Positions 7,853 through 14,253 of a DNA stretch of 20,864 nucleotides are shown piece after piece (position 1 is the first letter of the stretch; every line of letters starts with the position of its first letter). Under the pieces are notes generated by a model, which saw only the letters and a program-made list of their open reading frames with translations, had not been told where the DNA came from and ran no database searches. The DNA is from Patescibacteria group bacterium. GTDB taxonomy: Bacteria > Patescibacteriota > Gracilibacteria > Peribacterales > Peribacteraceae. A program made the translations under genes and the position numbers. The stretch covers positions 1-20,864 of the forward strand of contig JAHISE010000029.1 of NCBI GenBank assembly GCA_018818235.1. Reading direction: 5' to 3'.

Positions 7853-7887
7853 CTTCCCCTCCCCGTGGGAGGGGCAAGGGGAGGGGG
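7853..7887 (-). repeat. Left GC-rich inverted repeat of the DUF559 unit
   Basis: Read on the minus strand this is CCCCCTCCCCTTG, then the hairpin CCCCTCCC-ACG-GGGAGGGG, then AAG. It matches the repeat at 8280-8318 in inverted orientation over about 35 nt with few differences. Its C-run end faces the gene and its GGGGAA end faces outward. It belongs to the same family as the elements at 3557 and 4996. Confidence 0.85.
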
Positions 7888-7889
7888 TA

Positions 7890-7898
7890 TGTTAGAAT
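7890..7898 (+). promoter_or_regulatory. Extended -10 promoter of the DUF559 gene
   Basis: TGTTAGAAT is an extended -10 (TGn plus TAGAAT), lying 2 nt inside the left inverted repeat and 9 nt before the ATG at 7908. No -35 is visible because the upstream DNA is the G-run repeat. The promoter would travel with the unit. Confidence 0.5.
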
Positions 7899-7907
7899 AT
7901 CTCCCTT

Positions 7908-8279
7908 ATGCTTCGCTACAGCGTAACCAACAGGCACACTCCAAAAACTAAATTTGCTAAAACACTAAGAAAACGCCAAACGCCAGGAGAAAAAGCTTTG
8001 TGGAAAGCAATTCGAGCCAAACGTTTTCATGGAATTAAATTTAGAAGACAAGTACCGGTAGGACCATATATTGCAGATTTTCTATGTGTATCAAAAAAGA
8101 TTATTATTGAAATTGATGGTGATTCTCATTGTTTCGCAAATGCAAAAATTCATGATAGAAAAAGAGAGGATTATCTACGGTCAGAAGGCTTCGAAGTTCT
8201 CCGATTCGGCAATGGGCAAACTGTTGAATCTTTAGAAAACGTTTTATCACAGATTTATAATGCTATTTGCAAAGATTGA
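7908..8279 (+). CDS. DUF559 / Vsr-like PD-(D/E)XK endonuclease domain protein
   Basis: A 123-residue protein that is a single DUF559 domain (COG2852, very-short-patch-repair endonuclease-like). Conserved blocks: 'RKRQTPGEKALWKAIRAKRFHGIKFRRQVPVG' (21-52), 'YIADFLC' with candidate metal ligand D57, 'KKIIIEIDGDSH' with E68, D70 and H74, and 'DYLRSEGFEVLRFGNG' (88-103). The fold predicts a metal-dependent DNA nuclease; its biological role is not established for this family. The gene fits tightly between inverted copies of a GC-rich hairpin. The left one ends 20 nt before the ATG and the right one starts at the base after the TGA. That packing, and gene-free copies of the same repeat nearby, suggest a small mobile unit. 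A stand-alone repair nuclease is the alternative. Confidence 0.87.
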   Translation: MLRYSVTNRHTPKTKFAKTLRKRQTPGEKALWKAIRAKRFHGIKFRRQVPVGPYIADFLCVSKKIIIEIDGDSHCFANAKIHDRKREDYLRSEGFEVLRFGNGQTVESLENVLSQIYNAICKD

Positions 8280-8318
8280 CCCCCTCCCCTTAGTCCCCTC
8301 CCACTGGGAGGGGAAACT
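8280..8318 (+). repeat. Right GC-rich inverted repeat of the DUF559 unit
   Basis: It starts at the base after the DUF559 stop codon: CCCCCTCCCCTTAG, hairpin CCCCTCCC-ACT-GGGAGGGG, then AAACTCTG. Inverted counterpart of 7853-7887. The GGGGRAACTCYG ending is shared with the copies at 3557 and 4996. As a strong GC hairpin it could also end transcription, although no T-run follows. Confidence 0.85.
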
Positions 8319-8422
8319 CTGCCGAACAAACTTCTTATGTTGTTGCCGCCATAAATAAAAAAATACAAAATACAAATGTTTACTGGAATTAATCCCTATG
8401 ACCCGCTAATCTCTCTCCAACA

Positions 8423-9328
8423 ATGAAATTCTCCTTTATAAAACCGGCAAAATACTTCCTGACGCTTTCTGCGGCATTGGTGGGAACAAGCCTTGTTCTG
8501 CTCTTTTATCCCGGACCCAACCTTTCCATTGATTTTACCGGTGGAACGTTGATTGAGTTAAAAATTCCAAGCTCATCTACAAAAGAAGGTCTGAGCGAAG
8601 CACTTAGCTCACTAACTTTTGAAAATGGATCTACAATCGGGTATTTTACAATTTCCGCAACAAAAGCGGAAACAATGCTTACCCGCATGCGTGATCTTAG
8701 TAACCCCGAACATCTGGAATTGATAGATCACTTGACCTCGACACTTGGTACAACCGAAGAACTCCAGTTCACAACCATCGGACCAACTGTCGGAGCATCG
8801 TTAAAAAAGAGATCTCTATGGGCACTCTCTATCGCAAGCACCGCAATTGTTCTATATATCGCTTTTGCATTCAGGAAAGTCCCCCGCCGCTTGAGTCCCT
8901 GGAGATTTGGAATCATTGCAGTTGTAACTCTATTACATGATGTTTTGATCACTGTCGGAATCTTTGTGATCTTGAGCCATGTTTCATCTTTTGAATTCGA
9001 TACTCTATTTGTAACTGCACTTTTGACGATACTTGGATACTCGGTTAATGACACTATCGTTATATTCGACAGAATCAGAGACAATCTGTTAACACAGCAC
9101 AGAGGCGAAGAGTTCCATCTTGTAGCAGAAAGAAGCTTACAACAGAGTGTAACACGGTCAATCAATACATCAGTTTCCACATTGATTATGCTTTCTGCAT
9201 TATTCATATTGGGATCCGAAAGTATCAGATGGTTTGTTCTTACTTTGATGGTTGGAGCAATTATAGGAACTTATTCATCGTTGTTTTTGGCGACACCTTT
9301 GTTGGTGTTTTGGAGGAAGAAGTATTGA
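8423..9328 (+). CDS. secF: Protein translocase subunit SecF
   Basis: A 301-residue inner-membrane RND-family protein that works with SecD to use the proton gradient to pull translocating proteins outward. Seen here: the first membrane helix (about 10-30); 'IDFTGGTLIELK' (SecF/SecD signature) at about 36-47; an external domain to about 120; then five more helices. 'LLHDVLITVGIFVI' and 'TILGYSVNDTIVIFDRIRDN' are the family hallmarks, the second with the conserved N-D-T. Length is normal for a stand-alone SecF. There is no secD beside it, whereas secD and secF are usually adjacent or fused; secD must lie elsewhere. TAATCT at 8407-8412 lies 10 nt before the ATG. Confidence 0.95.
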   Translation: MKFSFIKPAKYFLTLSAALVGTSLVLLFYPGPNLSIDFTGGTLIELKIPSSSTKEGLSEALSSLTFENGSTIGYFTISATKAETMLTRMRDLSNPEHLELIDHLTSTLGTTEELQFTTIGPTVGASLKKRSLWALSIASTAIVLYIAFAFRKVPRRLSPWRFGIIAVVTLLHDVLITVGIFVILSHVSSFEFDTLFVTALLTILGYSVNDTIVIFDRIRDNLLTQHRGEEFHLVAERSLQQSVTRSINTSVSTLIMLSALFILGSESIRWFVLTLMVGAIIGTYSSLFLATPLLVFWRKKY

Positions 9329-9354
9329 GGTGGGAAATACGAAAAGCAAAAAAT

Positions 9355-9442
9355 TGAAATTCGAAGGAAATTCGAAATTCTAATAACTAAATCTGAAACA
9401 GTATATTTTTGGATTTCAGATTTATTTTTTCCTTCGAATTTC
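9355..9442. repeat. GAAATTCGAAGG inverted word array with a stem
   Basis: GAAATTCGAAGG at 9355-9366 pairs perfectly with its complement at 9431-9442. Inside, 9387-9397 (TAAATCTGAAA) pairs perfectly with 9413-9423. Further words of the ATTTCGGATTT type continue to about 9500. It could act as a terminator after secF. The 230-nt gap holds nothing else except TAAACT at 9544-9549, 9 nt before the next ATG. Confidence 0.7.
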
Positions 9443-9558
9443 GTGTTTCTTATTTCGGATTTAATCAGATTTTCCTCGGATTTATAATTTCGGATTTATC
9501 CAAAAAACCCGCCAAATTCCTTCCAAATCACCCAATCCACACATAAACTACCCCCATT

Positions 9559-10839
9559 ATGACCAAATCAACCACCACCCCCAAAAAGGACAAAACCGGA
9601 AGAACCACTTTTTCCGTCGCTTTTACCAAGGAACAGACAAAACCTGCAGAAGAAGCAGCCCTCAAGAAACTGGCAGGATCTGTAAATATTGAAGGATTCA
9701 GACCCGGTAAAGCACCTGCGGAAATGCTTAAGGAAAAAGTAAGCCCGGATCAATTGCTGGAAGAAACTATTCGTGAGCTTCTGCCGGATACCATCAAAAA
9801 GTTAACCGGAGAGAGTGAGATCAAACCTATTATTCCACCAAAAGTGGAAGCCGAAAGCCGTGATCCTCTTACTCTTAAAATCACTTTTGTTGAGCATCCC
9901 GAAGTTACAGTTAAAGGAGCAAACAAAATCAAAGTGGAGAAAAAGGAGACAAAGGTTGACGACAAAGATGTTGAGAAGATGATTGATTACGTTTTAGAGC
10001 AACATATTAAAACTACAAAGATAAGCAGAGCTGCAAAGGAGGGGGATCGCATTACAATGAACTTTAAAGGTGAAGACAGTGAAGGAAAGGAAATTGAAGG
10101 CACGGAAACTACCGGACATCAGGTGATAATCGGGAGCAAATCGCTTATCCCCGGATTCGAGGAAGAACTGGTCGGACTGAAAGAAAAGGGAAAGAAAACA
10201 TTTTCTATTAACTTCCCGAAAAAATATCACGCTGAACATTTACAAGGCAAACCCGTTACTTTCCATGTAACTGTCACAAATGTGGAAGAAGTGGAGAAGC
10301 CAAAGTTGACTGATGCATTCGCACAGGAGAAGTTGAGTGCTCCATCTGCTGATGAATTTAAAAAGCGCATTAGGACTTCTATGGAAGAACAAGAGAACAG
10401 GATCAATCGACAGCAGGGCGAAGGCAAGCTTATGGAAGAGATTAGAAATGCAACAAAGGTTGAATTGGCACCGGAACTGATAGAAGAAGAAGAAAGAGAA
10501 ATTTTCGAAAACTTTGCAAGACAACTAAAAGAACAAAATCTGGACTTCACGGAGTGGATGAAGAAAGCTGATAAAAAACCGGAAGATATTAAAGCTGAGT
10601 TCAATAAACAAGCCATAGAACGTCTGACATTGCGCATGGGAATTCAGCATCTTGTTGAAGAAAAAGGAATAGAGCTGACAGATTCAGAAATCGATAAAGA
10701 AGTTGCGGCCTTACTTGGATCCTTGCCGGAAAAAGATCGCAAGCGAGTTCAACCTATGTATCAAAAAGGATTTCAAGGTTGGCATCAGCTTAAGTGGCAG
10801 AAGAGGGTGGAGAAGTTGATAGATGAGATGTTGGGTTAA
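9559..10839 (+). CDS. tig: Trigger factor (ribosome-associated chaperone, peptidyl-prolyl isomerase)
   Basis: A 426-residue protein with the three trigger-factor domains. The N-terminal ribosome-binding domain has the signature 'GFRPGKAP' at 46-53, the loop that docks on ribosomal protein L23. An FKBP-type isomerase domain spans about 155-245 ('GDRITMNFKGEDSEGKEIEGTE', 'SLIPGFEEELVGLKEKGKKTF'). A long helical C-terminal cradle with dense Glu/Lys runs to 'RVEKLIDEMLG'. It shelters nascent chains at the exit tunnel. Length is typical (430-450). ATG 9559 gives an about 10-residue Thr/Lys-rich lead before the first conserved strand. It is monocistronic; a word-array palindrome starts at the base after the stop. 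Confidence 0.95.
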   Translation: MTKSTTTPKKDKTGRTTFSVAFTKEQTKPAEEAALKKLAGSVNIEGFRPGKAPAEMLKEKVSPDQLLEETIRELLPDTIKKLTGESEIKPIIPPKVEAESRDPLTLKITFVEHPEVTVKGANKIKVEKKETKVDDKDVEKMIDYVLEQHIKTTKISRAAKEGDRITMNFKGEDSEGKEIEGTETTGHQVIIGSKSLIPGFEEELVGLKEKGKKTFSINFPKKYHAEHLQGKPVTFHVTVTNVEEVEKPKLTDAFAQEKLSAPSADEFKKRIRTSMEEQENRINRQQGEGKLMEEIRNATKVELAPELIEEEEREIFENFARQLKEQNLDFTEWMKKADKKPEDIKAEFNKQAIERLTLRMGIQHLVEEKGIELTDSEIDKEVAALLGSLPEKDRKRVQPMYQKGFQGWHQLKWQKRVEKLIDEMLG

Positions 10840-10956
10840 TGGAATACTGGAATTAAGGATAGAATATTGGAATACTCGAATATTGGTCTAAAGCGACACA
10901 AAGTTATTTCTATTATAATCATCACCCCAATATTCCATTACTCCAGTATTCCAATT
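10840..10956. repeat. GGAATATT-type inverted array, copy 1
   Basis: The left arm 10840-10886 has words GGAATACT, GAATATTG and GGAATACTC. The right arm 10927-10956 is the complement (CCAATATTCC, CCAGTATTCC). The centre begins TCTAAAGC and ends CATCACC, and both ends are shared word for word with the element at 15512-15681. It lies between convergent tig and rel and could terminate both. It also produces a spurious frame over 10867-11262. Confidence 0.8.
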
Positions 10957-11003
10957 CACAACAATCTATTAATTCTACAAGGTAAGTATCTGAAAGCTTC
11001 CAA

Positions 11004-12902
11004 CTATCCCTTCCACCTCGCCCCAATAATCCTCTCCGGATTTGCTTTTTGTATAACACCACAACCTTCGCGATGGATAACCACTTCACCCGATCGATTA
11101 ACAATTCCCATAATATCTCCACGCTCCCCTTCCTCGGGTTTACACGACTTGGAAAAACGAATAGGCATAGGAAGTCCACCTTCAAGTTCGATGGATCTCT
11201 CTTTGTGTTGTGCACGTTTTGGTAAAGTCTGCCTTGGCTTTTCTTCACGAACAAATTCGTGATCACTTAAAGAATCCAAATGAGGAAACAATGAGGCTGC
11301 ATTTTGAGATCCCTGCCCTACTTTAACCAAATAGTCTTCGCGACGTGAAAATGGCAATACTTCACCATCATATAAGCGCAGTATGCTTAGGTCGCTATCA
11401 AGCAGAGGTAATCTGTGTTTCGCAAGCTCCGTATTAATAAGCTCACGTCCTTTTGCAAGAAATTCTGATCGTCTTTGATTATAAAGATGACGTTTGAGCT
11501 TTGAACGAGAAGATGACATCTTAAGCATTTGCATCCACTGAGGTGATGGTTTGGGATTATTGAATTTAAGAATCTCAACGACATCACCGTTTTCCAACTC
11601 GTGATCAAGAGGAACAATAGAACCATTAATTTTTGCAGATTTAAATGAGAGCCCCAGACCTGTATGAACCTGAAAGGCGAAATCCAGCGGCGTTGCTCCT
11701 TCCGGCAATTCCACCACATCACCTCTGGGCGTAAGCACATAAATATGATCCGCCAGTGATGATTCCTGCTCCTCATCCCCTACTGATTCCTGCATGGAAA
11801 GCATTTTCTTCAGTTGCATATTCTCCAAAGCGTGCCGCGAGGCTCCGTATTCTTTGTAACTCCAATGTGCTGCAACACCATATTTTGCTTCACGATTCAT
11901 TTGGTGTGTGCGAATTTGTACTTCGATATTGATGTCCGACGGAGCGCCCGGAAGTCGTGCGATTGTTGTGTGTAAACTTTGGTAACCGTTTGGTTTTGGA
12001 AACGCAATGTAATCTTTAAATCTATTTGCAACAGGACGTCCAATTTTGTGCATCAACCCCAAAACCTGATAACACTCTTCTGCTGAATCAACTATAAGTC
12101 TAATTGCAAATAAATCATATATGTCCCGCACCGAAGAAAGGCTTCTTGCTTGTAGTTTCTTGAATATGCTGTATGGCTGTTTTTCCCTATGTTCAATTTC
12201 TACTTTTACACCGTTTATTGACAAATTATTACGCAATTCTTCCGCAGTACTCCAAAGGAAGTCACCATGCTCTTTGCGTAATCGCACTGTTTGTTCATAT
12301 ACATTTTGTGCATCAGACGGATAGCAAATAGGAAATGCTCTGCGTTCCAGTTCGTGTTTCAATCTGTAAATACCAAGTCTTGCCGCCACAGGCGCATATA
12401 GCCTAAGAACATCACTGGCAATTGCTCTTGCATCTTCCGGGCTCATTCCGTAATGGTCGTCCAAATGCTGGCACTTATCGCAAAGTGTTATAAGTATCGT
12501 TCGTACATCGTCCGAAACACTCAGTAGAATCAATCGCAGATCATCAATTGAAGTACGACTTTTTTCCACATTTATATTAGAAAGCAAATGCACTCCACTG
12601 ACTATGGAACGCACGACGGGACCAAAATTTGCTTCCAGTTCAGTAAGAGTTATACCACCTTCAAACACCGAATGATGAAGAATACAGGCAATAATCGTTT
12701 CTTCATCAGGTTCGAAAGGTAAAAGTATATCCAAAACCATTTTTGTGTGTTCCAAAACACTTAATCCTGTTCTGTGCCTTTCCTCGCCATACAACACTTC
12801 GGCAAAATTGAACGCATGTTCAACACGTTGACTGTCAAAGTCTGGCTTTACTAACGCAATGCGATCAAGTATCGCCGTTATATCGGTGGTCGTGGTGGAC
12901 AT
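11004..12902 (-). CDS. rel: RelA/SpoT-family (p)ppGpp synthetase, hydrolase site degenerate, no ACT domain
   Basis: A 632-residue protein. The N-terminal HD region (about 45-150) keeps the fold, but the HDxxED motif reads 'HHSVFE' (H76-H77...F80-E81) and the usual LADRLHN is 'LCDKCQHL', so (p)ppGpp hydrolysis is probably lost. The synthetase is intact: 'RDIYDLFAIRLIVD' (259-272), 'RFKDYIAFPKPNGYQSLHTT' (294-313) and 'IEVQIRT' (326-332). The RxKD form is the one usual in bifunctional Rel. A TGS domain (about 386-446) and a cysteine/RIS module (C587, H610, C614) follow. The protein then stops, where most long RSHs carry a further ACT domain (usual size 700-750). It should make the stringent-response alarmone from ATP and GTP/GDP. 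A separate hydrolase would be needed. Confidence 0.92.
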   Translation of the reverse strand: MSTTTTDITAILDRIALVKPDFDSQRVEHAFNFAEVLYGEERHRTGLSVLEHTKMVLDILLPFEPDEETIIACILHHSVFEGGITLTELEANFGPVVRSIVSGVHLLSNINVEKSRTSIDDLRLILLSVSDDVRTILITLCDKCQHLDDHYGMSPEDARAIASDVLRLYAPVAARLGIYRLKHELERRAFPICYPSDAQNVYEQTVRLRKEHGDFLWSTAEELRNNLSINGVKVEIEHREKQPYSIFKKLQARSLSSVRDIYDLFAIRLIVDSAEECYQVLGLMHKIGRPVANRFKDYIAFPKPNGYQSLHTTIARLPGAPSDINIEVQIRTHQMNREAKYGVAAHWSYKEYGASRHALENMQLKKMLSMQESVGDEEQESSLADHIYVLTPRGDVVELPEGATPLDFAFQVHTGLGLSFKSAKINGSIVPLDHELENGDVVEILKFNNPKPSPQWMQMLKMSSSRSKLKRHLYNQRRSEFLAKGRELINTELAKHRLPLLDSDLSILRLYDGEVLPFSRREDYLVKVGQGSQNAASLFPHLDSLSDHEFVREEKPRQTLPKRAQHKERSIELEGGLPMPIRFSKSCKPEEGERGDIMGIVNRSGEVVIHREGCGVIQKANPERIIGARWKG

Positions 12903-12913
12903 CAGGAAGCTGA

Positions 12914-12942
12914 ATTCTACGCTGAGGGGTGGGGTGGGGCAA
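12914..12942 (-). promoter_or_regulatory. Candidate promoter of rel
   Basis: On the minus strand: TTGCCC (12942-12937), 17-nt spacer, TAGAAT (12919-12914), 11 nt, ATG at 12902. The predicted mRNA has almost no leader. Between this and the array starting at 13044 nothing else is recognised. Confidence 0.5.
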
Positions 12943-13043
12943 GGATTTGATTAGAAAAATGGAGCCAGAGGAAGCAGATGGATTAGTTATAAACGGGATC
13001 ATAACCAATATGTGTGGAGTAAATAGTTAACCAAATTAAAAAT

Positions 13044-13298
13044 CCCAAAACCCAAAACCCAAATCCCAAATGTGATTTATTGTGTTGGTCATAATACCAA
13101 GTTGCATTTTAAATGATACGATGATTGTATGTAATAAGCTAAAACCCAAATCCCAAATAACAAATCCCAACAATGCTGCTACTGCGTAGGACGGGCAACT
13201 AAAGAACGATCATAGTTTGGAATTTTGGATTTCGTTGGGTTTTGGGGGTTGGATTTTGGGATTTACTTTTGGGATTTGTGTTTTGGGATTTGGGATTT
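13044..13298. repeat. CCCAAAT / GGGATTT heptamer arrays
   Basis: Four exact heptads (CCCAAAA twice, CCCAAAT twice) at 13044-13071 and four more at 13145-13172 (two exact, two diverged). The opposite strand word GGGATTT stands at 13258, 13271, 13285 and 13292, within a longer T/G-rich right arm from about 13216. The region is a large inverted structure in the 439-nt gap between rel and dtd. The middle holds a separate 21-nt repeat (13094-13114). No reading frame or RNA gene was recognised in the gap. Confidence 0.8.
13094..13114 (+). repeat. 21-nt dispersed repeat, copy 1 (ATACCAAG...TTTTAAAT)
   Basis: Matches 20724-20744 at 20 of 21 positions (G versus T at position 8). The flanks differ. 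One copy is inside a heptamer-array region and the other follows the RAYT gene. Function unknown. Confidence 0.65.
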
Positions 13299-13341
13299 AA
13301 AAATCCGAACAATCTTGTTTCTATAGTAGTTTACAATTTCC

Positions 13342-13785
13342 TCACCTCTCCAACACCAAAGTAACCGGTCCATCATTCACCAACTCCACCTTCATGTACG
13401 CCCCAAACTCCCCTGCCTCAACTTTAATAACTCCAAGAGACTTCAATTTTTCAATAAAGTACTCGTAAAGCTCTCGGCCAACCTCCGGAGATGCAGCCTC
13501 AGTGTAATCCGGACGATTTCCTTTTTTTAAATCTCCGGCAAGTGTGAACTGCGAAACAACCAAAGCTTCGCCTCCTGTATCCAACAATGATTTATCATTG
13601 ATTTTTCCTCCCTCACCATCAAATAATCTAAGATTAACGACTTTTTCTGCCAATTTATCTGCCTGTTCATTGGTATCACCTTCTATAACTCCAAGGAAAA
13701 GTAGGTATCCTTTGGCAATTTCTCCGACTTTTTTTTGATCGACGGATACGGAGGCTCTGGTTACTTTTTGGAGGAGAAGGCGCAT
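13342..13785 (-). CDS. dtd: D-aminoacyl-tRNA deacylase
   Basis: A 147-residue protein, the standard length. It removes D-amino acids (and Gly from tRNA-Ala) from mischarged tRNAs in the cytoplasm. Both family motifs are present: 'SQFTL' (S78-Q-F-T81) and the Gly-cisPro loop 'NDGPVT' (137-142), which provide chiral proofreading. The N-terminus 'MRLLLQKVTRASVSVD' is close to consensus, confirming the start at 13785. It lies upstream of rel on the same strand but separated by 439 nt of array DNA, so the two are probably transcribed separately. Confidence 0.95.
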   Translation of the reverse strand: MRLLLQKVTRASVSVDQKKVGEIAKGYLLFLGVIEGDTNEQADKLAEKVVNLRLFDGEGGKINDKSLLDTGGEALVVSQFTLAGDLKKGNRPDYTEAASPEVGRELYEYFIEKLKSLGVIKVEAGEFGAYMKVELVNDGPVTLVLER

Positions 13786-13791
13786 GGGGAG

Positions 13792-13820
13792 AGGTTAACA
13801 AATATGTAAGCTTTTGACCA
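13792..13820 (-). promoter_or_regulatory. Candidate promoter of dtd
   Basis: On the minus strand: TGGTCA (13820-13815), 17-nt spacer, TAACCT (13797-13792), then 6 nt (CTCCCC) to the ATG. The geometry suggests a leaderless transcript. The hexamers are weak matches individually. Confidence 0.4.
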
Positions 13821-13845
13821 TACTACAGCAATCGGCTTGTATGAT

Positions 13846-13916
13846 AATTGGCAATTGGCTACTTAATGTCGTTAACAAAGAATGCTAGCCAACTGCTAAT
13901 TGCCAACTGCTAATTG
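13846..13916. repeat. AATTGGC / CCAACTG-CTAATTG heptamer dyad
   Basis: Two heptads AATTGGC at 13846-13859 face four alternating heptads (CCAACTG, CTAATTG, repeated) at 13889-13916, which are their approximate complement. It lies in the divergent gap between dtd (minus) and the rplJ promoter (plus). Confidence 0.75.
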
Positions 13917-13945
13917 CTTTCAAGCAATATTATTGCATAGTATCA

Positions 13946-13973
13946 TTGACACCACTTAACTTATCAGTAAACT
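13946..13973 (+). promoter_or_regulatory. rplJL promoter
   Basis: Perfect TTGACA -35 (13946-13951), 16-nt spacer and TAAACT -10 (13968-13973). The predicted start, 7 nt downstream, is about 13980, just where the L10-leader outer helix begins (13981). The two predictions support each other. Confidence 0.75.
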
Positions 13974-13980
13974 TCCATTC

Positions 13981-14102
13981 CGACCGAAGACCGAGGGCGT
14001 GGGGCCGCAGGCCCCTGTTAAGTCCCTCCGAGGCTCACAGCATCGACCGTTTGGCTTCCGGCTTAATGCTTCGTGCCGTGTGCCTCGCTGGTCTCCCGGT
14101 CG
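13981..14102 (+). ncRNA. L10 leader (ribosomal-protein autoregulatory RNA upstream of rplJ)
   Basis: The RNA folds as follows. The outer helix CGACC (13981-13985) pairs with GGTCG (14098-14102). After an internal loop (GAA/TCCC), GACC (13989-13992) pairs with GGTC (14090-14093). GAGGG (13993-13997) pairs with CCCTC (14024-14028), enclosing a perfect GGGGCC-GCA-GGCCCC hairpin and a TGTTAAGT strand. CGAGGC-t-CAC (14029-14038) pairs with GTG-t-GCCTCG (14078-14087). AGCAT (14039) pairs with ATGCT (14066). The CCGAAGAC...TTAAG...CCGAGG pattern is the known L10-leader core with its kink-turn. L10, or L10 with L7/L12, binds it to repress its own operon. The 150 nt between it and the start hold an extra heptamer dyad. 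Confidence 0.82.
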
Positions 14103-14162
14103 TATACGAGATCAGCGTTTTTGTTATCAGAGTTCAATGAACAAATTTGAGCTCCAGAAGGA

Positions 14163-14225
14163 GTCGAAAGTTGAATGTCCAAAGTCGAAGGACCTTCGAC
14201 CATCGACTTTCGACCTTAGACTCTT
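14163..14225. repeat. In-phase heptamer dyad (GTCGAAN / GACNTTC) before rplJ
   Basis: Nine 7-nt units run with no phase slip from 14163. Four start GT (GTCGAAA, GTTGAAT, GTCCAAA, GTCGAAG) and five start GAC (GACCTTC, GACCATC, GACTTTC, GACCTTA, GACTCTT). The second set is the complement of the first, so the RNA would form a hairpin of about 28 bp ending about 28 nt before the rplJ start. It is part of the predicted rplJL mRNA leader. Confidence 0.8.
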
Positions 14226-14253
14226 AGCTCCTTACCTACCCAACCTAACTACA

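Noticed and set aside
3547..8279. UGA recoding (Gly or Trp)
   Set aside because: TGA ends several intact families at the right place (GNAT, STAS, DUF559), and Trp is coded by TGG.
7853..8318. Toxin-antitoxin or restriction system around DUF559
   Set aside because: There is no partner gene, methylase or antitoxin in the unit. The inverted-repeat packing fits a small mobile unit better.
10867..11262. 131-residue plus-strand frame after tig
   Set aside because: Its first part is read from the GGAATATT array and the rest is antisense to the C-terminus of rel.
13044..13298. Possible CRISPR array
   Set aside because: Repeat units are only 7 nt, with no constant spacers of 25-40 nt and no cas genes. 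The same holds for the other word arrays.
13999..14253. Upstream in-frame extension of rplJ
   Set aside because: It overlaps the L10 leader RNA and the heptamer dyad. The family N-terminus begins at ATG 14254.
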